Assembly: GCA_003521815.1 (NCBI GenBank)
Contig: DPHE01000088.1
Coordinates: 1-9,782 of the forward strand
Source of the DNA: Colwellia sp.
GTDB lineage: Bacteria > Pseudomonadota > Gammaproteobacteria > Enterobacterales > Alteromonadaceae
Direction: 5' to 3'
DNA length: 9,782 bases
The position numbers and the translations under genes were made by a program. Of this stretch, positions 1 to 6,580 are shown in pieces; the first letter of the stretch is position 1, and every line of letters starts with the position of its first letter. The notes beneath the pieces are model-generated. The model made no database searches. It saw only the letters and a list, made by a program, of their open reading frames with translations, and had not been told where the DNA came from.

Positions 1-127
1 ACTCTTATAAGGGCGTTATGCCAGTGATTTATCACGCTAGCATCTAACAACTTTAACACTAGTTTCTCGATAAATACACTTCGAGTAGGACAGGTAGTGA
101 ATCGTTAAGGTTATTAATAGCATCAAT

Positions 128-140
128 GACATATTATGTC
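128..140. repeat. Short perfect inverted repeat in intergenic DNA
   Basis: GACATA and TATGTC flank a single T. The arms extend imperfectly through CAAT (124-127) and ATTG (142-145) with a one-base bulge, giving a potential stem of about 10 pairs. No T-tract follows on either strand, so it does not look like an intrinsic terminator. It could be a binding site for a dimeric regulator of a gene to the left of the window, or chance in AT-rich DNA. Apart from this and the hairpin at 182-209, I see nothing interpretable in positions 1-210. Confidence 0.25.
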
Positions 141-181
141 TATTGTTGAAATCATATAGTCTTGATTTAACTGCCTTAAAA

Positions 182-209
182 TATTTGTTTTTTCCATAAA
201 AATCAAATA
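182..209 (-). terminator. AT-rich hairpin just after the lpxL stop codon
   Basis: Two 12-base arms (182-193 and 198-209) around the loop CCAT pair at 11 of 12 positions, with one T-T mismatch. The hairpin starts one base beyond the stop codon of the acyltransferase gene. On the minus strand it is followed by a short T-rich stretch (ATATTTT). The stem contains only one G-C pair, so it is thermodynamically weak. It could be a modest terminator or a 3'-end stabilising structure for the lpxL transcript. Confidence 0.3.
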
Positions 210-210
210 G

Positions 211-1149
211 CTACTTGTATAAAGAAGGAGAGTCTGGATCTGGACGTGTTTTAAAACGTCGATGCAACCACATATATTGTTCGGGTTTTTGAGAAATAGC
301 TTTCTCCAGTTCTTGATTTACACGGATAAGATCTGCTTCGTCATCTTTGGTTGGGAAATTTGTCAGTGGTGGCATAATCTCCATAGTGTAACCATCGTCA
401 TTGTCATTTCTAGTGGGAATTAACATCATGGTTTCAACATTTTTTTGTCGAGCAAAAATTAAGGTTCCTGTTGTCGTAGCTGCTTCTTTTACTCCAAAAA
501 ATGGTACGAATAAACTACGGTTTCTACCATAATCTTGATCAGGTAAGTAAACGCAAGCTTCTCCATCTCTTAATGCTTTTATTAAACCTTTAACATCACG
601 TTTACCTAACATATATTTGTTAGAACGGCCTCGGCCTCGGAACTGAAAATATTCCATTAGTTGATTATTATGTGGACGATAAAAGACCACCATTGGGTGA
701 CCGTAACCTATACCTCTAGCATTCATTTCAACACTTAAGTAATGCATTGTTAATAATAAAACACCTTTACCTTCACGTTTCGCTTTCTCAATATGCTCTA
801 AACCAACTACATTTACTTTACGTTTAACGCGCCAATTTGGCCACCACCAACCCATGCCTGTTTCTAATAAAGCAATACCCGTGTTTTCAAAGTTCTTTTT
901 CAAAATGTGTCGGCGTTCTTGTTCACTCATTTTTGGGAAACATAATTTTAAGTTGGTGTCAGCAATATGTTTTCTTTTAGATCCCATTTTAAAAAGTAAA
1001 CGGCCAATCAACCGACCTAAACCTAATTGCCATTTATAGGGTAACCATGAAATGCTATAGAGAATTATAACACCTAACCAAGTTAGCCAATATTTAGGGT
1101 ATAAAAAAGCTAATTTAAAATCAGGTTGTAAAACTTTATTTCGACTCAC
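211..1149 (-). CDS. lpxL: Lipid A late acyltransferase, LpxL/HtrB family
   Basis: The 312-residue protein belongs to the LpxL/LpxM/LpxP family, inner-membrane enzymes that transfer an acyl chain from acyl-ACP to a hydroxyacyl chain of Kdo2-lipid IVA. A hydrophobic N-terminal segment (about residues 22-36) would anchor it. The catalytic H-X4-E motif is present (H136, E141 in MHYLSVE), followed by the family blocks YRPHNN (157-162), RSNK (175-178), PDQDYG (203-208) and WLHRRFKTRP (294-303). These blocks and the WWWPNWRV segment near 101 resemble LpxL/LpxP more than LpxM. Length is normal (about 306 in E. coli). The start is GTG: it is preceded by AAGAG about eight bases upstream, and the next in-frame ATG (codon 55) would remove the membrane anchor. 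A promoter candidate lies at 1208-1237. The divergent neighbour is a probable lipopolysaccharide-core glycosyltransferase. The acyl chain transferred cannot be read from sequence. Confidence 0.9.
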   Translation of the reverse strand: MSRNKVLQPDFKLAFLYPKYWLTWLGVIILYSISWLPYKWQLGLGRLIGRLLFKMGSKRKHIADTNLKLCFPKMSEQERRHILKKNFENTGIALLETGMGWWWPNWRVKRKVNVVGLEHIEKAKREGKGVLLLTMHYLSVEMNARGIGYGHPMVVFYRPHNNQLMEYFQFRGRGRSNKYMLGKRDVKGLIKALRDGEACVYLPDQDYGRNRSLFVPFFGVKEAATTTGTLIFARQKNVETMMLIPTRNDNDDGYTMEIMPPLTNFPTKDDEADLIRVNQELEKAISQKPEQYMWLHRRFKTRPDPDSPSLYK

Positions 1150-1207
1150 AGTATTTACTCTTAATAAAGCAGCTCATTAAAGTTGCTAGGAATTTTCGCA
1201 GGGAATT

Positions 1208-1237
1208 ATTATACCTAGGTTACCTGAAAATGGGCAA
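1208..1237 (-). promoter_or_regulatory. Candidate sigma-70 promoter of lpxL
   Basis: On the minus strand, TTGCCC (1232-1237) is followed after 18 bases by a perfect TATAAT (1208-1213). Transcription would begin near 1200, leaving a leader of about 50 bases before the GTG start at 1149. The -10 box matches fully and the -35 box matches at four of six positions. I could not find an equally good promoter for the divergent glycosyltransferase in the 164-bp spacer. Confidence 0.5.
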
Positions 1238-1313
1238 TTAACTTATATAGTCTACACAGGTTTTATCGTAGAATAGTCATTATTGTTTTAGACATGGTCA
1301 GTGTGTAGATAAA

Positions 1314-2408
1314 ATGAATACAGCAGAAAATCAAACTAATCGCCAAAGTGAAATAGAATTAATTATTGGAAATTCCAATTCAAACTTTTCTGGCGTTACC
1401 TCAACTATGTTGCAGTTATTGTCTGAGCAACAAAAATTAATTAACTTGCGAGTAATGGGAAAACACCATTTAACGGATGAATCGTTACATATTAGTTTTT
1501 GGCAAGTGGCTAAAATGTGTTTTAAACCATTAGCGGATGGGCGTTTTAGAATTTTTCATGCCCGTCGTGTTGATGAAATGATCCAAGCGTTGATTTTAAA
1601 ACATGTTTTTCGTAGTAAAATCAAAATCATTTTTAGTAGCGCAGCACAGCGTTATCGCAGTGGTTCAACTCTATGGGTAACTGATAAGATGGATGCGGTA
1701 TTAGCTATGTGTAAGGCATCAGCGAGCTATTTGCACCGAAAACCTGATGCTATTATTTATCATGGTGTGAATACCGAGGTTTATACACCACCAGTTGATA
1801 AAGCAAAGGTTTGGCAATCATTAAGTTTATTACCTAAAGGTGTTGAAAAAGGTAAAAGAGGTATTGCCATCTTAGGACGAGTTAGAGCACAAAAGGGTGT
1901 CCATCTTTTCGTTAAAGGCTGTATTGAGTTACTTGATAAATATCCAGATTATACCGCCGTTGTTGTTGGCTCAATTAGCTCAAGTAATGAAAGTTTTGTT
2001 AATGAATTACAGGTAGAAGTTGAGCAAGCAGGTTTAAGTCAGCGTATTATTTTCGCTGGAGAACAAAACTTTGCTGATATTCCTAAAATTTTTAGTGGTT
2101 TGTCTTTAGTTGTAGCATTAAGTGAAAATGAAGGTTTCGGTTTAACCATTTTAGAAGCTATGAGTAGTGGTGCAGCTGTATTAGCAAGTGAAGCGGGTGC
2201 ATGGCCTGAAGTCGTTCGTGAAGGAACTGATGGTTATGTTGTGCCTGTTAATGATTTACCTGCAGTTGTAGATAAAATGGATTTACTGCTTAATAATGAA
2301 GAAAAATTAGCGCAAATGGGAATTGATGGACGAGAACGGGTGTTAGCACATTATTCCGTTCAGCGTGAGGCTAAACAGTTGGTCGCGTTTTTTAGAAGTT
2401 TGATGTAA
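1314..2408 (+). CDS. GT4-type glycosyltransferase, LpcC-like (probable LPS-core mannosyltransferase)
   Basis: This 364-residue protein has the GT-B fold layout of glycosyltransferase family 4. The C-terminal nucleotide-sugar domain starts near residue 183 with ILGRVRAQKG (186-195) and contains the EX7E signature (E273 and E281, in NEGFGLTILE), then the GAWPEVV block (295-301). The N-terminal half has SGVTST (26-31), HARRVDEM (82-89) and SSAAQR (108-113). From memory, these match rhizobial LpcC, which adds mannose to Kdo of the lipopolysaccharide core. No transmembrane segment is evident, so it should work at the cytoplasmic face on a lipid acceptor. The divergent lpxL neighbour fits a lipid A-core role. 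The ATG lacks a recognisable Shine-Dalgarno sequence; the upstream frame contains stops, and no other early start looks better. Family assignment is firm; the donor and acceptor are inferred, and another hexose is possible. Confidence 0.8.
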   Translation: MNTAENQTNRQSEIELIIGNSNSNFSGVTSTMLQLLSEQQKLINLRVMGKHHLTDESLHISFWQVAKMCFKPLADGRFRIFHARRVDEMIQALILKHVFRSKIKIIFSSAAQRYRSGSTLWVTDKMDAVLAMCKASASYLHRKPDAIIYHGVNTEVYTPPVDKAKVWQSLSLLPKGVEKGKRGIAILGRVRAQKGVHLFVKGCIELLDKYPDYTAVVVGSISSSNESFVNELQVEVEQAGLSQRIIFAGEQNFADIPKIFSGLSLVVALSENEGFGLTILEAMSSGAAVLASEAGAWPEVVREGTDGYVVPVNDLPAVVDKMDLLLNNEEKLAQMGIDGRERVLAHYSVQREAKQLVAFFRSLM

Positions 2409-2425
2409 ACACATTTCAGGACAAG

Positions 2426-2472
2426 AAAAAAAAAGAGCACATGCTATGCGTGTGCTCTTTGGATGTTTTTTA
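2426..2472. terminator. Bidirectional intrinsic terminator between convergent genes
   Basis: A 13-bp stem (2432-2444 with 2448-2460, loop TAT, one G-T wobble) has the core AAAGAGCACA / TGTGCTCTTT. On the minus strand it is followed by nine T (complement of 2426-2434), an excellent terminator for tolC. On the plus strand the stem is followed by GGATG and six T (2466-2471), a weaker terminator for the glycosyltransferase gene that ends at 2408. It sits between the two convergent stop codons, as expected for a shared terminator. Confidence 0.9.
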
Positions 2473-2475
2473 TGT

Positions 2476-3804
2476 TTAGTTTCTAGCCATTAATCCAGCG
2501 TTAATCGCGGTGATATCTTCATCAGTGATAGTGCCACCAGCACGTTTTAATAATAAAACATTTTGAATATAAGAATAACGTGTTGATGATAAATTACGTT
2601 TAGCATTATACAAGTTACGAGTACTGTCTAATACATCAACAATGGTACGAGTACCTACTTCAAAGCCTGCTTCTATAGCTTCTAACGCCTTGCTAGCACT
2701 GAGTACCGATTGTTCCAAAGCTCTAATACCTGAAATAGTAGCTATAACCGTGTTATAAGCATTACGTGTAGTACGAACAACACCGCGGTGGGTTTGCATT
2801 AGATCTTGACTAGCCAATACAAAGCGATTTTGGGCTTGACGTACAGAACTTTGAATGGCGCCACCAGAGTAAATTGGCACATTCAATGTTACGCCAACAG
2901 AGTAGTCATTAAGTCTAGGATCGTTAGATATATCTGTTTCACCATCTATAGAATTATAGCTAGCACCAAAATCCAAGGTAGGATAATGCCCCGATCTCGC
3001 CGCATCAATAGCTTGTTTAGAAATATCTATACCTACTTTAGCGGTTATTAAATCTAAATTTTTCGCTTCGGCGGTTTGTTGCCATTCATCAGCACTATTT
3101 GGGTTAGGCGTCGTTGTACTAAATCTATCCGTATTGAGTATGCTGATATCCCTAGGGTAAGTATTAGTGATTACCCGTAATTCTTCCTCAGCATTATAAA
3201 TAGCATTTTCTGAACGTATTTCTTCGGTGACCGCAGTATCATATTGTGCTTGTGCTTCATGTACATCGGTTATAGCGGTTAAGCCAACAGAAAATCGTTG
3301 CTTAGTTTGTTCAAGTTGACGGGCTATAGCCGCTTTTTCTGCTTGCGCGAATTCTAAGTCATCCTTGGCGCCTAGCAGAGCAAAATATGCTTGGGTTACT
3401 CTAAGTATTAAATCTTGTTTTGCGACTTGGTAAACTAAATCACTTTGGTGTGCTGATTTTTTAGCAATATCCAAGCTTAACCAACTATTATGATGATAAA
3501 GCTGCATTTTTAAGCTAGCCCCATAACCTAAAGAATTAAATTCAGTCGTTACCTTAGAGTCATCAGGATATGACTCTCTTTCCCCATCAGAATAACTGCC
3601 AAAAGCATTGATTTGGGGTAATAAAACAGCACGTGTTTGTTCAATGTCTTCTTTAACAATCTCAAACTGTGCCTTTGCTTTCAATACCACAGTATCATTT
3701 AATAGAGCTTGCTGATAAACGGTTAATAAATCTTCGGCTTGAGCATTAGCGCTAGTTATTACACTGGCGATAGCTATAATTAATGTACTTAATGTTTTTT
3801 TCAT
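2476..3804 (-). CDS. tolC: TolC outer-membrane efflux channel
   Basis: TolC is a trimeric outer-membrane channel-tunnel that joins inner-membrane efflux pumps and type I secretion systems. I chose the start at 3804 (442 residues): it is preceded by AAGGAAAGG with good spacing and opens with MKK and a hydrophobic signal peptide ending in ANAQA, with cleavage expected after residue 23. An in-frame ATG at 3840 would add 12 residues before the MKK but has no ribosome-binding site. The mature protein shows the two internal repeats of the family: one begins at LLTVYQQAL and the other at WQQTAEAKNLDL. The second ends in the strand-turn motif VGVTLNVPIYSGG, close to the E. coli equivalent. The protein is about 50 residues shorter than E. 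coli TolC, mainly because the poorly conserved C-terminal tail is missing. It is divergent from nudF, as in E. coli, and is terminated by the hairpin at 2426-2472. Confidence 0.95.
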   Translation of the reverse strand: MKKTLSTLIIAIASVITSANAQAEDLLTVYQQALLNDTVVLKAKAQFEIVKEDIEQTRAVLLPQINAFGSYSDGERESYPDDSKVTTEFNSLGYGASLKMQLYHHNSWLSLDIAKKSAHQSDLVYQVAKQDLILRVTQAYFALLGAKDDLEFAQAEKAAIARQLEQTKQRFSVGLTAITDVHEAQAQYDTAVTEEIRSENAIYNAEEELRVITNTYPRDISILNTDRFSTTTPNPNSADEWQQTAEAKNLDLITAKVGIDISKQAIDAARSGHYPTLDFGASYNSIDGETDISNDPRLNDYSVGVTLNVPIYSGGAIQSSVRQAQNRFVLASQDLMQTHRGVVRTTRNAYNTVIATISGIRALEQSVLSASKALEAIEAGFEVGTRTIVDVLDSTRNLYNAKRNLSSTRYSYIQNVLLLKRAGGTITDEDITAINAGLMARN

Positions 3805-3855
3805 GGGTAAGCCTTTCCTTGAGTAGATATTTGTACTCATATTAAGTTTTATACT

Positions 3856-3870
3856 TAGTTATCGTAACTA
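3856..3870. promoter_or_regulatory. Perfect inverted repeat between tolC and nudF, possible operator
   Basis: TAGTTA and TAACTA flank TCG, giving a perfect 6-3-6 inverted repeat in the 135-bp divergent spacer, 52 bp before the chosen tolC start. The size and symmetry suit a dimeric helix-turn-helix regulator. A second, imperfect repeat (TGTT-t-AC, TATT, GTAACA) lies at 3898-3914. On the plus strand a run of six T follows the first repeat, so a weak terminator is a formal alternative, but no plus-strand gene ends here. No clear promoter with both boxes was found in the spacer. Confidence 0.35.
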
Positions 3871-3939
3871 TTTTTTATATTAACCAAATAAAATATGTGT
3901 TTACTATTGTAACAAATTATAATTAAAAAGAGATTATTT

Positions 3940-4575
3940 ATGCAAGACAATAAAAACAAGCAAGTTTCAATGCTTCAATATGATAAAACGGATGTCACTA
4001 TCTCGGCTATTGAAACAAAATATCACGGGTTTTTTAAGATGAATGAATATCGTCTTAATCATAAACTATTTTCTGGCGATCAAAGCGATACCTTTACGCG
4101 TGAAATATTTGAGCGTGGTGATGCGGTTGTGGTGATGCTTTATGATCCTAAAAAAGACGCGTTATTGTTATTAGAGCAATTTAGACCTGGTGTATTACGG
4201 GTAAATGAAACGCCGTGGATGCTTGAGTTTGTTGCGGGTATGTTTAATGAAAAAGAAAGTCAAATTGATGTGGCTGTTCGTGAAGCGAAAGAAGAAGCCA
4301 ATATTGAATTAAAGGCAGAATCAATAAAACTGATTATGAAATATTTCTCTAGCCCTGGAGGCACGAGTGAATGTATTCATTTATATTGGTCAACCTTTGA
4401 TAGCAGTAAGGTATTATCAGGTAGTGCTTATGGATTAGCCCATGAAAATGAAGACATACTGTTACATGTCGTTTCACGTAATGAGGCTCTAGCATTACTT
4501 ACTAAGGGCAAAATTAGTAACGCTGCAACTATAATTGGCTTACAATGGTTAGCAATAAATCATCAACGTTTATAA
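3940..4575 (+). CDS. nudF: ADP-ribose pyrophosphatase (Nudix hydrolase NudF/AdpP)
   Basis: NudF hydrolyses ADP-ribose to AMP and ribose 5-phosphate in the cytoplasm. The 211-residue protein matches the family in length (209 in E. coli). The Nudix box runs from G100 to I122: G100-X5-E106-X7-R114-E115-X2-E118-E119. The metal-binding glutamates are present, but the usual glycine near the end of the box is N121. Other family blocks are the segment LLLLEQFRPG (75-84), the SSPGGTSE loop (137-144) and the C-terminal HVVSR (176-180) and NAATIIGLQWL (194-204). It begins the five-gene plus-strand run and is divergent from tolC, as in E. coli. AAGAG about nine bases upstream supports the ATG at 3940; a TATAAT sequence at 3918-3923 has no matching -35 box. 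The next gene starts 19 bases after the stop. Confidence 0.94.
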   Translation: MQDNKNKQVSMLQYDKTDVTISAIETKYHGFFKMNEYRLNHKLFSGDQSDTFTREIFERGDAVVVMLYDPKKDALLLLEQFRPGVLRVNETPWMLEFVAGMFNEKESQIDVAVREAKEEANIELKAESIKLIMKYFSSPGGTSECIHLYWSTFDSSKVLSGSAYGLAHENEDILLHVVSRNEALALLTKGKISNAATIIGLQWLAINHQRL

Positions 4576-4594
4576 TGATAAAGGGCTCTGATAA

Positions 4595-5095
4595 GTGAGT
4601 TTTTTCCCAAGTCGTACCGTTAATAGCAGAAAAAAATATCGACCTAACCTCGTTAGTTTGATGTCTTTGTGCGCCAATAACTATTTTTTATTTTTAAAAA
4701 TACAGGCGGATCAAACTCAACTTGATCAACAGCGCTATTTTTTTATTCATGATCACCTTGCCTATGCGATAACGGTTATTGAAGTGACTCGTTATACTTC
4801 GCTTATTACGTTTGAACAGAAAATGCTTGGGCAGACGGGCTTTGAACAAGAAAAGTCGACAAGTAAAACCATACTGCATTCTTTGCATCCTCGTATGTCT
4901 ATTCGTTTATATCACGATGCTCACATGGCTGAAGTCATTAGCAGCCAAGACATTCATCAAGTGAAATCTCGTTACGATTACCCAAATAAATACATGCACC
5001 AGCAAGATGAGAAGCAGCAAATCAATCAATTTTTGAATGAGTGGTTACACCTTTGCTTAACGCACGGACAAGTTAATGTGGAATTACCAAACTAG
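4595..5095 (+). CDS. yqiB: DUF1249 family protein YqiB
   Basis: This 166-residue protein belongs to the DUF1249 (YqiB) family, whose biochemical function I do not know. Recognisable family segments are YRPNLVSLMSLC near residues 15-26, VTRYTSLITFEQ in the middle, the block MSIRLYHDAHMAEV, and the strongly conserved RYDYPNKYMHQQDEKQQ segment. The C-terminal QFLNEWLHLCLTHG also matches E. coli YqiB. No signal peptide or membrane segment is visible, so it is probably cytosolic. The start is GTG at 4595, preceded by AAAGGG with nine bases of spacing. No in-frame ATG occurs before codon 23, which lies inside the conserved region. The N-terminus is about ten residues longer than I recall for E. coli. 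It is sandwiched between nudF (19-bp gap) and cpdA (29-bp gap), so co-transcription is likely. Confidence 0.9.
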   Translation: MSFFPSRTVNSRKKYRPNLVSLMSLCANNYFLFLKIQADQTQLDQQRYFFIHDHLAYAITVIEVTRYTSLITFEQKMLGQTGFEQEKSTSKTILHSLHPRMSIRLYHDAHMAEVISSQDIHQVKSRYDYPNKYMHQQDEKQQINQFLNEWLHLCLTHGQVNVELPN

Positions 5096-5124
5096 CGATG
5101 GCAGCGTAGTAAAAAAGGTAAAAA

Positions 5125-5889
5125 ATGCAAAAAAAAAACCAACTAAAAGCTTTTACTATTGCTCAATTCAGCGATTGCCACTTGTTTGCAGATAAAAATG
5201 CCAAACATTTTGGTGCTAATGTTTGGCAAAATTTAACCCGAGTGTTAACTGATATTGCACAACGAGAGACTGTTGATTGTGCAGTATTCACAGGCGATCT
5301 TACCCAAGACCATTCTGAGTTATCGTATCAATATTTTGTTGAAGCTATCGCGCAGGCTAAGTTTTCTATCCCGGTGTATTTCTTAGCAGGCAATCACGAT
5401 GATAAAAAGATGATGGCAAAACACTTAACTGCGCCAAACTTTCAAATGAATAGCACAATCAGCCATGATTTTTGGCAATTACAGCTAGTAGACAGTAAGA
5501 GTGACACGCCATCTGGCTTGGTTAGCCAAAAATCCTTAACTGAATTAGCTCAACGAATAGATAAAAATAAATTTCAATTACTAATGATGCACCATCATCC
5601 GGTCAATATTGGCTATTATATTGATAAACATGGCTTAATAAATCAGCAAGTTTTTTGGCAAACTATTAATCAATTAAATAATGAAAACATGAATATAAAA
5701 GCCATTGCCTGTGGGCATGTACACCGAGCTAGCCAGCTAATTAAAGACCAGGTTGCTATTTATACTTGCCCTGCAACGTCTGTCCAATTTGGCGAGACTA
5801 AAGAAAAAATGGACTCTATTGTGCCAAGTTATCGATTATTTTACCTTAACAGTAATGGTACAATGACCAGTAAAATTATCACTCCTTAA
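5125..5889 (+). CDS. cpdA: 3',5'-cyclic-AMP phosphodiesterase CpdA
   Basis: CpdA is a class III phosphodiesterase that hydrolyses cAMP to AMP and so damps cAMP-CRP signalling. The 254-residue protein has all five calcineurin-like metallophosphoesterase motifs for a binuclear metal centre: D17-X-H19 (SDCH), GDLTQD (57-62, D58), GNHDD (89-93, N90 and H91), HHHP (156-159), and GHVHR (197-201, H198 and H200). Length is close to the E. coli enzyme (275). No signal peptide is present, which fits a cytoplasmic enzyme. AAGG lies five bases before the ATG. Its position between yqiB and yqiA is the same as in E. coli and supports CpdA rather than another member of this broad superfamily. A 9-bp direct repeat, ACTCCTTAA, occurs at 5881-5889 (including the stop codon) and again at 5896-5904. 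Confidence 0.92.
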   Translation: MQKKNQLKAFTIAQFSDCHLFADKNAKHFGANVWQNLTRVLTDIAQRETVDCAVFTGDLTQDHSELSYQYFVEAIAQAKFSIPVYFLAGNHDDKKMMAKHLTAPNFQMNSTISHDFWQLQLVDSKSDTPSGLVSQKSLTELAQRIDKNKFQLLMMHHHPVNIGYYIDKHGLINQQVFWQTINQLNNENMNIKAIACGHVHRASQLIKDQVAIYTCPATSVQFGETKEKMDSIVPSYRLFYLNSNGTMTSKIITP

Positions 5890-5931
5890 GCGCTTACTCC
5901 TTAAAAAATCTAATTTGATAGAAGTACACCA

Positions 5932-6531
5932 ATGCAAAAAAACATTCTGTATATTCATGGTTTTAACTCATCCCCTTTATCTATTAAAGCAGAGCAAACA
6001 CGACAATATTTATGCAAATACTTTCCTCAGGTTCATTTCTATTGTCCGCAACTTGCTAGTAATCCCAAAGAGGCTATTAATCAACTTGAACACATCATTC
6101 AATCTTATCAAACTAATACTTCATGGTACTTAATGGGTTCCTCATTAGGTGGGTACTTTGCTAGCTACTTGTCAGAGAAATATAATTATCCAAGTGTACT
6201 CATTAACCCTGCAATTAAGCCTTTTGAATTACTGAAAGACTATCTTGGAGAACAAGTAAATCCTTATACAGGAGAGGTTTATCAAGTCACCAGAGATCAT
6301 ATGATTGAACTAAAAGCGATTGAACCAAAATCCCCTAGTTTCGATATGCAGAAAAAAAATAATTATCTAGTTATGGTACAAACCGATGATGAAGTGTTAA
6401 ATTACCAACAAGCAGTTGAAAAGTACCAACACTGCCGATTAGTAATCGAGCAGGGTGGTGATCATAGTTTTGTCGATTTTGAGCAACATTTACCGGCAAT
6501 AGCAGATTTTTTTCAACTCAACCGTTTTTAA
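5932..6531 (+). CDS. yqiA: YqiA family alpha/beta-hydrolase (esterase)
   Basis: This 199-residue protein belongs to the YqiA (UPF0227) family of small alpha/beta-hydrolases. E. coli YqiA shows esterase activity on acyl-CoA-type and model esters, but its physiological substrate is unclear. The N-terminal YIHGFNSSP (7-15) carries the HG oxyanion-hole motif. The nucleophile elbow is GSSLGG (69-74) with S71 as nucleophile. Likely remaining triad members are D152 or D153 in QTDDEVL and H178 in GGDHSF. The segments INPAIKPFELL (91-101) and NPYTGE (110-115) are diagnostic of the family. No signal peptide is seen. The ATG has only a weak GAAG ribosome-binding site. It follows cpdA by 42 bp and precedes parE by 49 bp, as in E. 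coli. An alternative reading frame over the same region is a shadow without family features. Confidence 0.9.
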   Translation: MQKNILYIHGFNSSPLSIKAEQTRQYLCKYFPQVHFYCPQLASNPKEAINQLEHIIQSYQTNTSWYLMGSSLGGYFASYLSEKYNYPSVLINPAIKPFELLKDYLGEQVNPYTGEVYQVTRDHMIELKAIEPKSPSFDMQKKNNYLVMVQTDDEVLNYQQAVEKYQHCRLVIEQGGDHSFVDFEQHLPAIADFFQLNRF

Positions 6532-6580
6532 TACAGTAAAAACACCAAACAAAAATAATATTTATAAAGATACTATAAAC

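Noticed and set aside
854..1039. Small plus-strand frame opposite lpxL
   Set aside because: It is antisense to conserved acyltransferase sequence, with no ribosome-binding site or recognisable product. The frames at 2806-3051 and 4694-4888 were rejected on the same grounds.
1246..1274. Promoter for the glycosyltransferase using TAGAAT at 1269-1274
   Set aside because: The -10 match is fair, but the sequence 17-18 bases upstream has no resemblance to a -35 box, so I did not list it.
3918..3923. TATAAT upstream of nudF as its -10 box
   Set aside because: No acceptable -35 box lies 16-18 bases upstream, and the implied transcript start would leave only about 10 bases before the ATG; in such AT-rich DNA the match is easily chance.
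5881..5904. Direct repeat ACTCCTTAA at the cpdA stop as a recombination or attachment site
   Set aside because: Only nine bases, no mobile-element gene nearby and conserved gene order on both sides; probably chance or a small local duplication.
5915..6133. Overlapping plus-strand frame at the start of yqiA
   Set aside because: It covers the yqiA N-terminus in another frame; the yqiA frame contains the conserved HGFNSSP and GSSLGG motifs.
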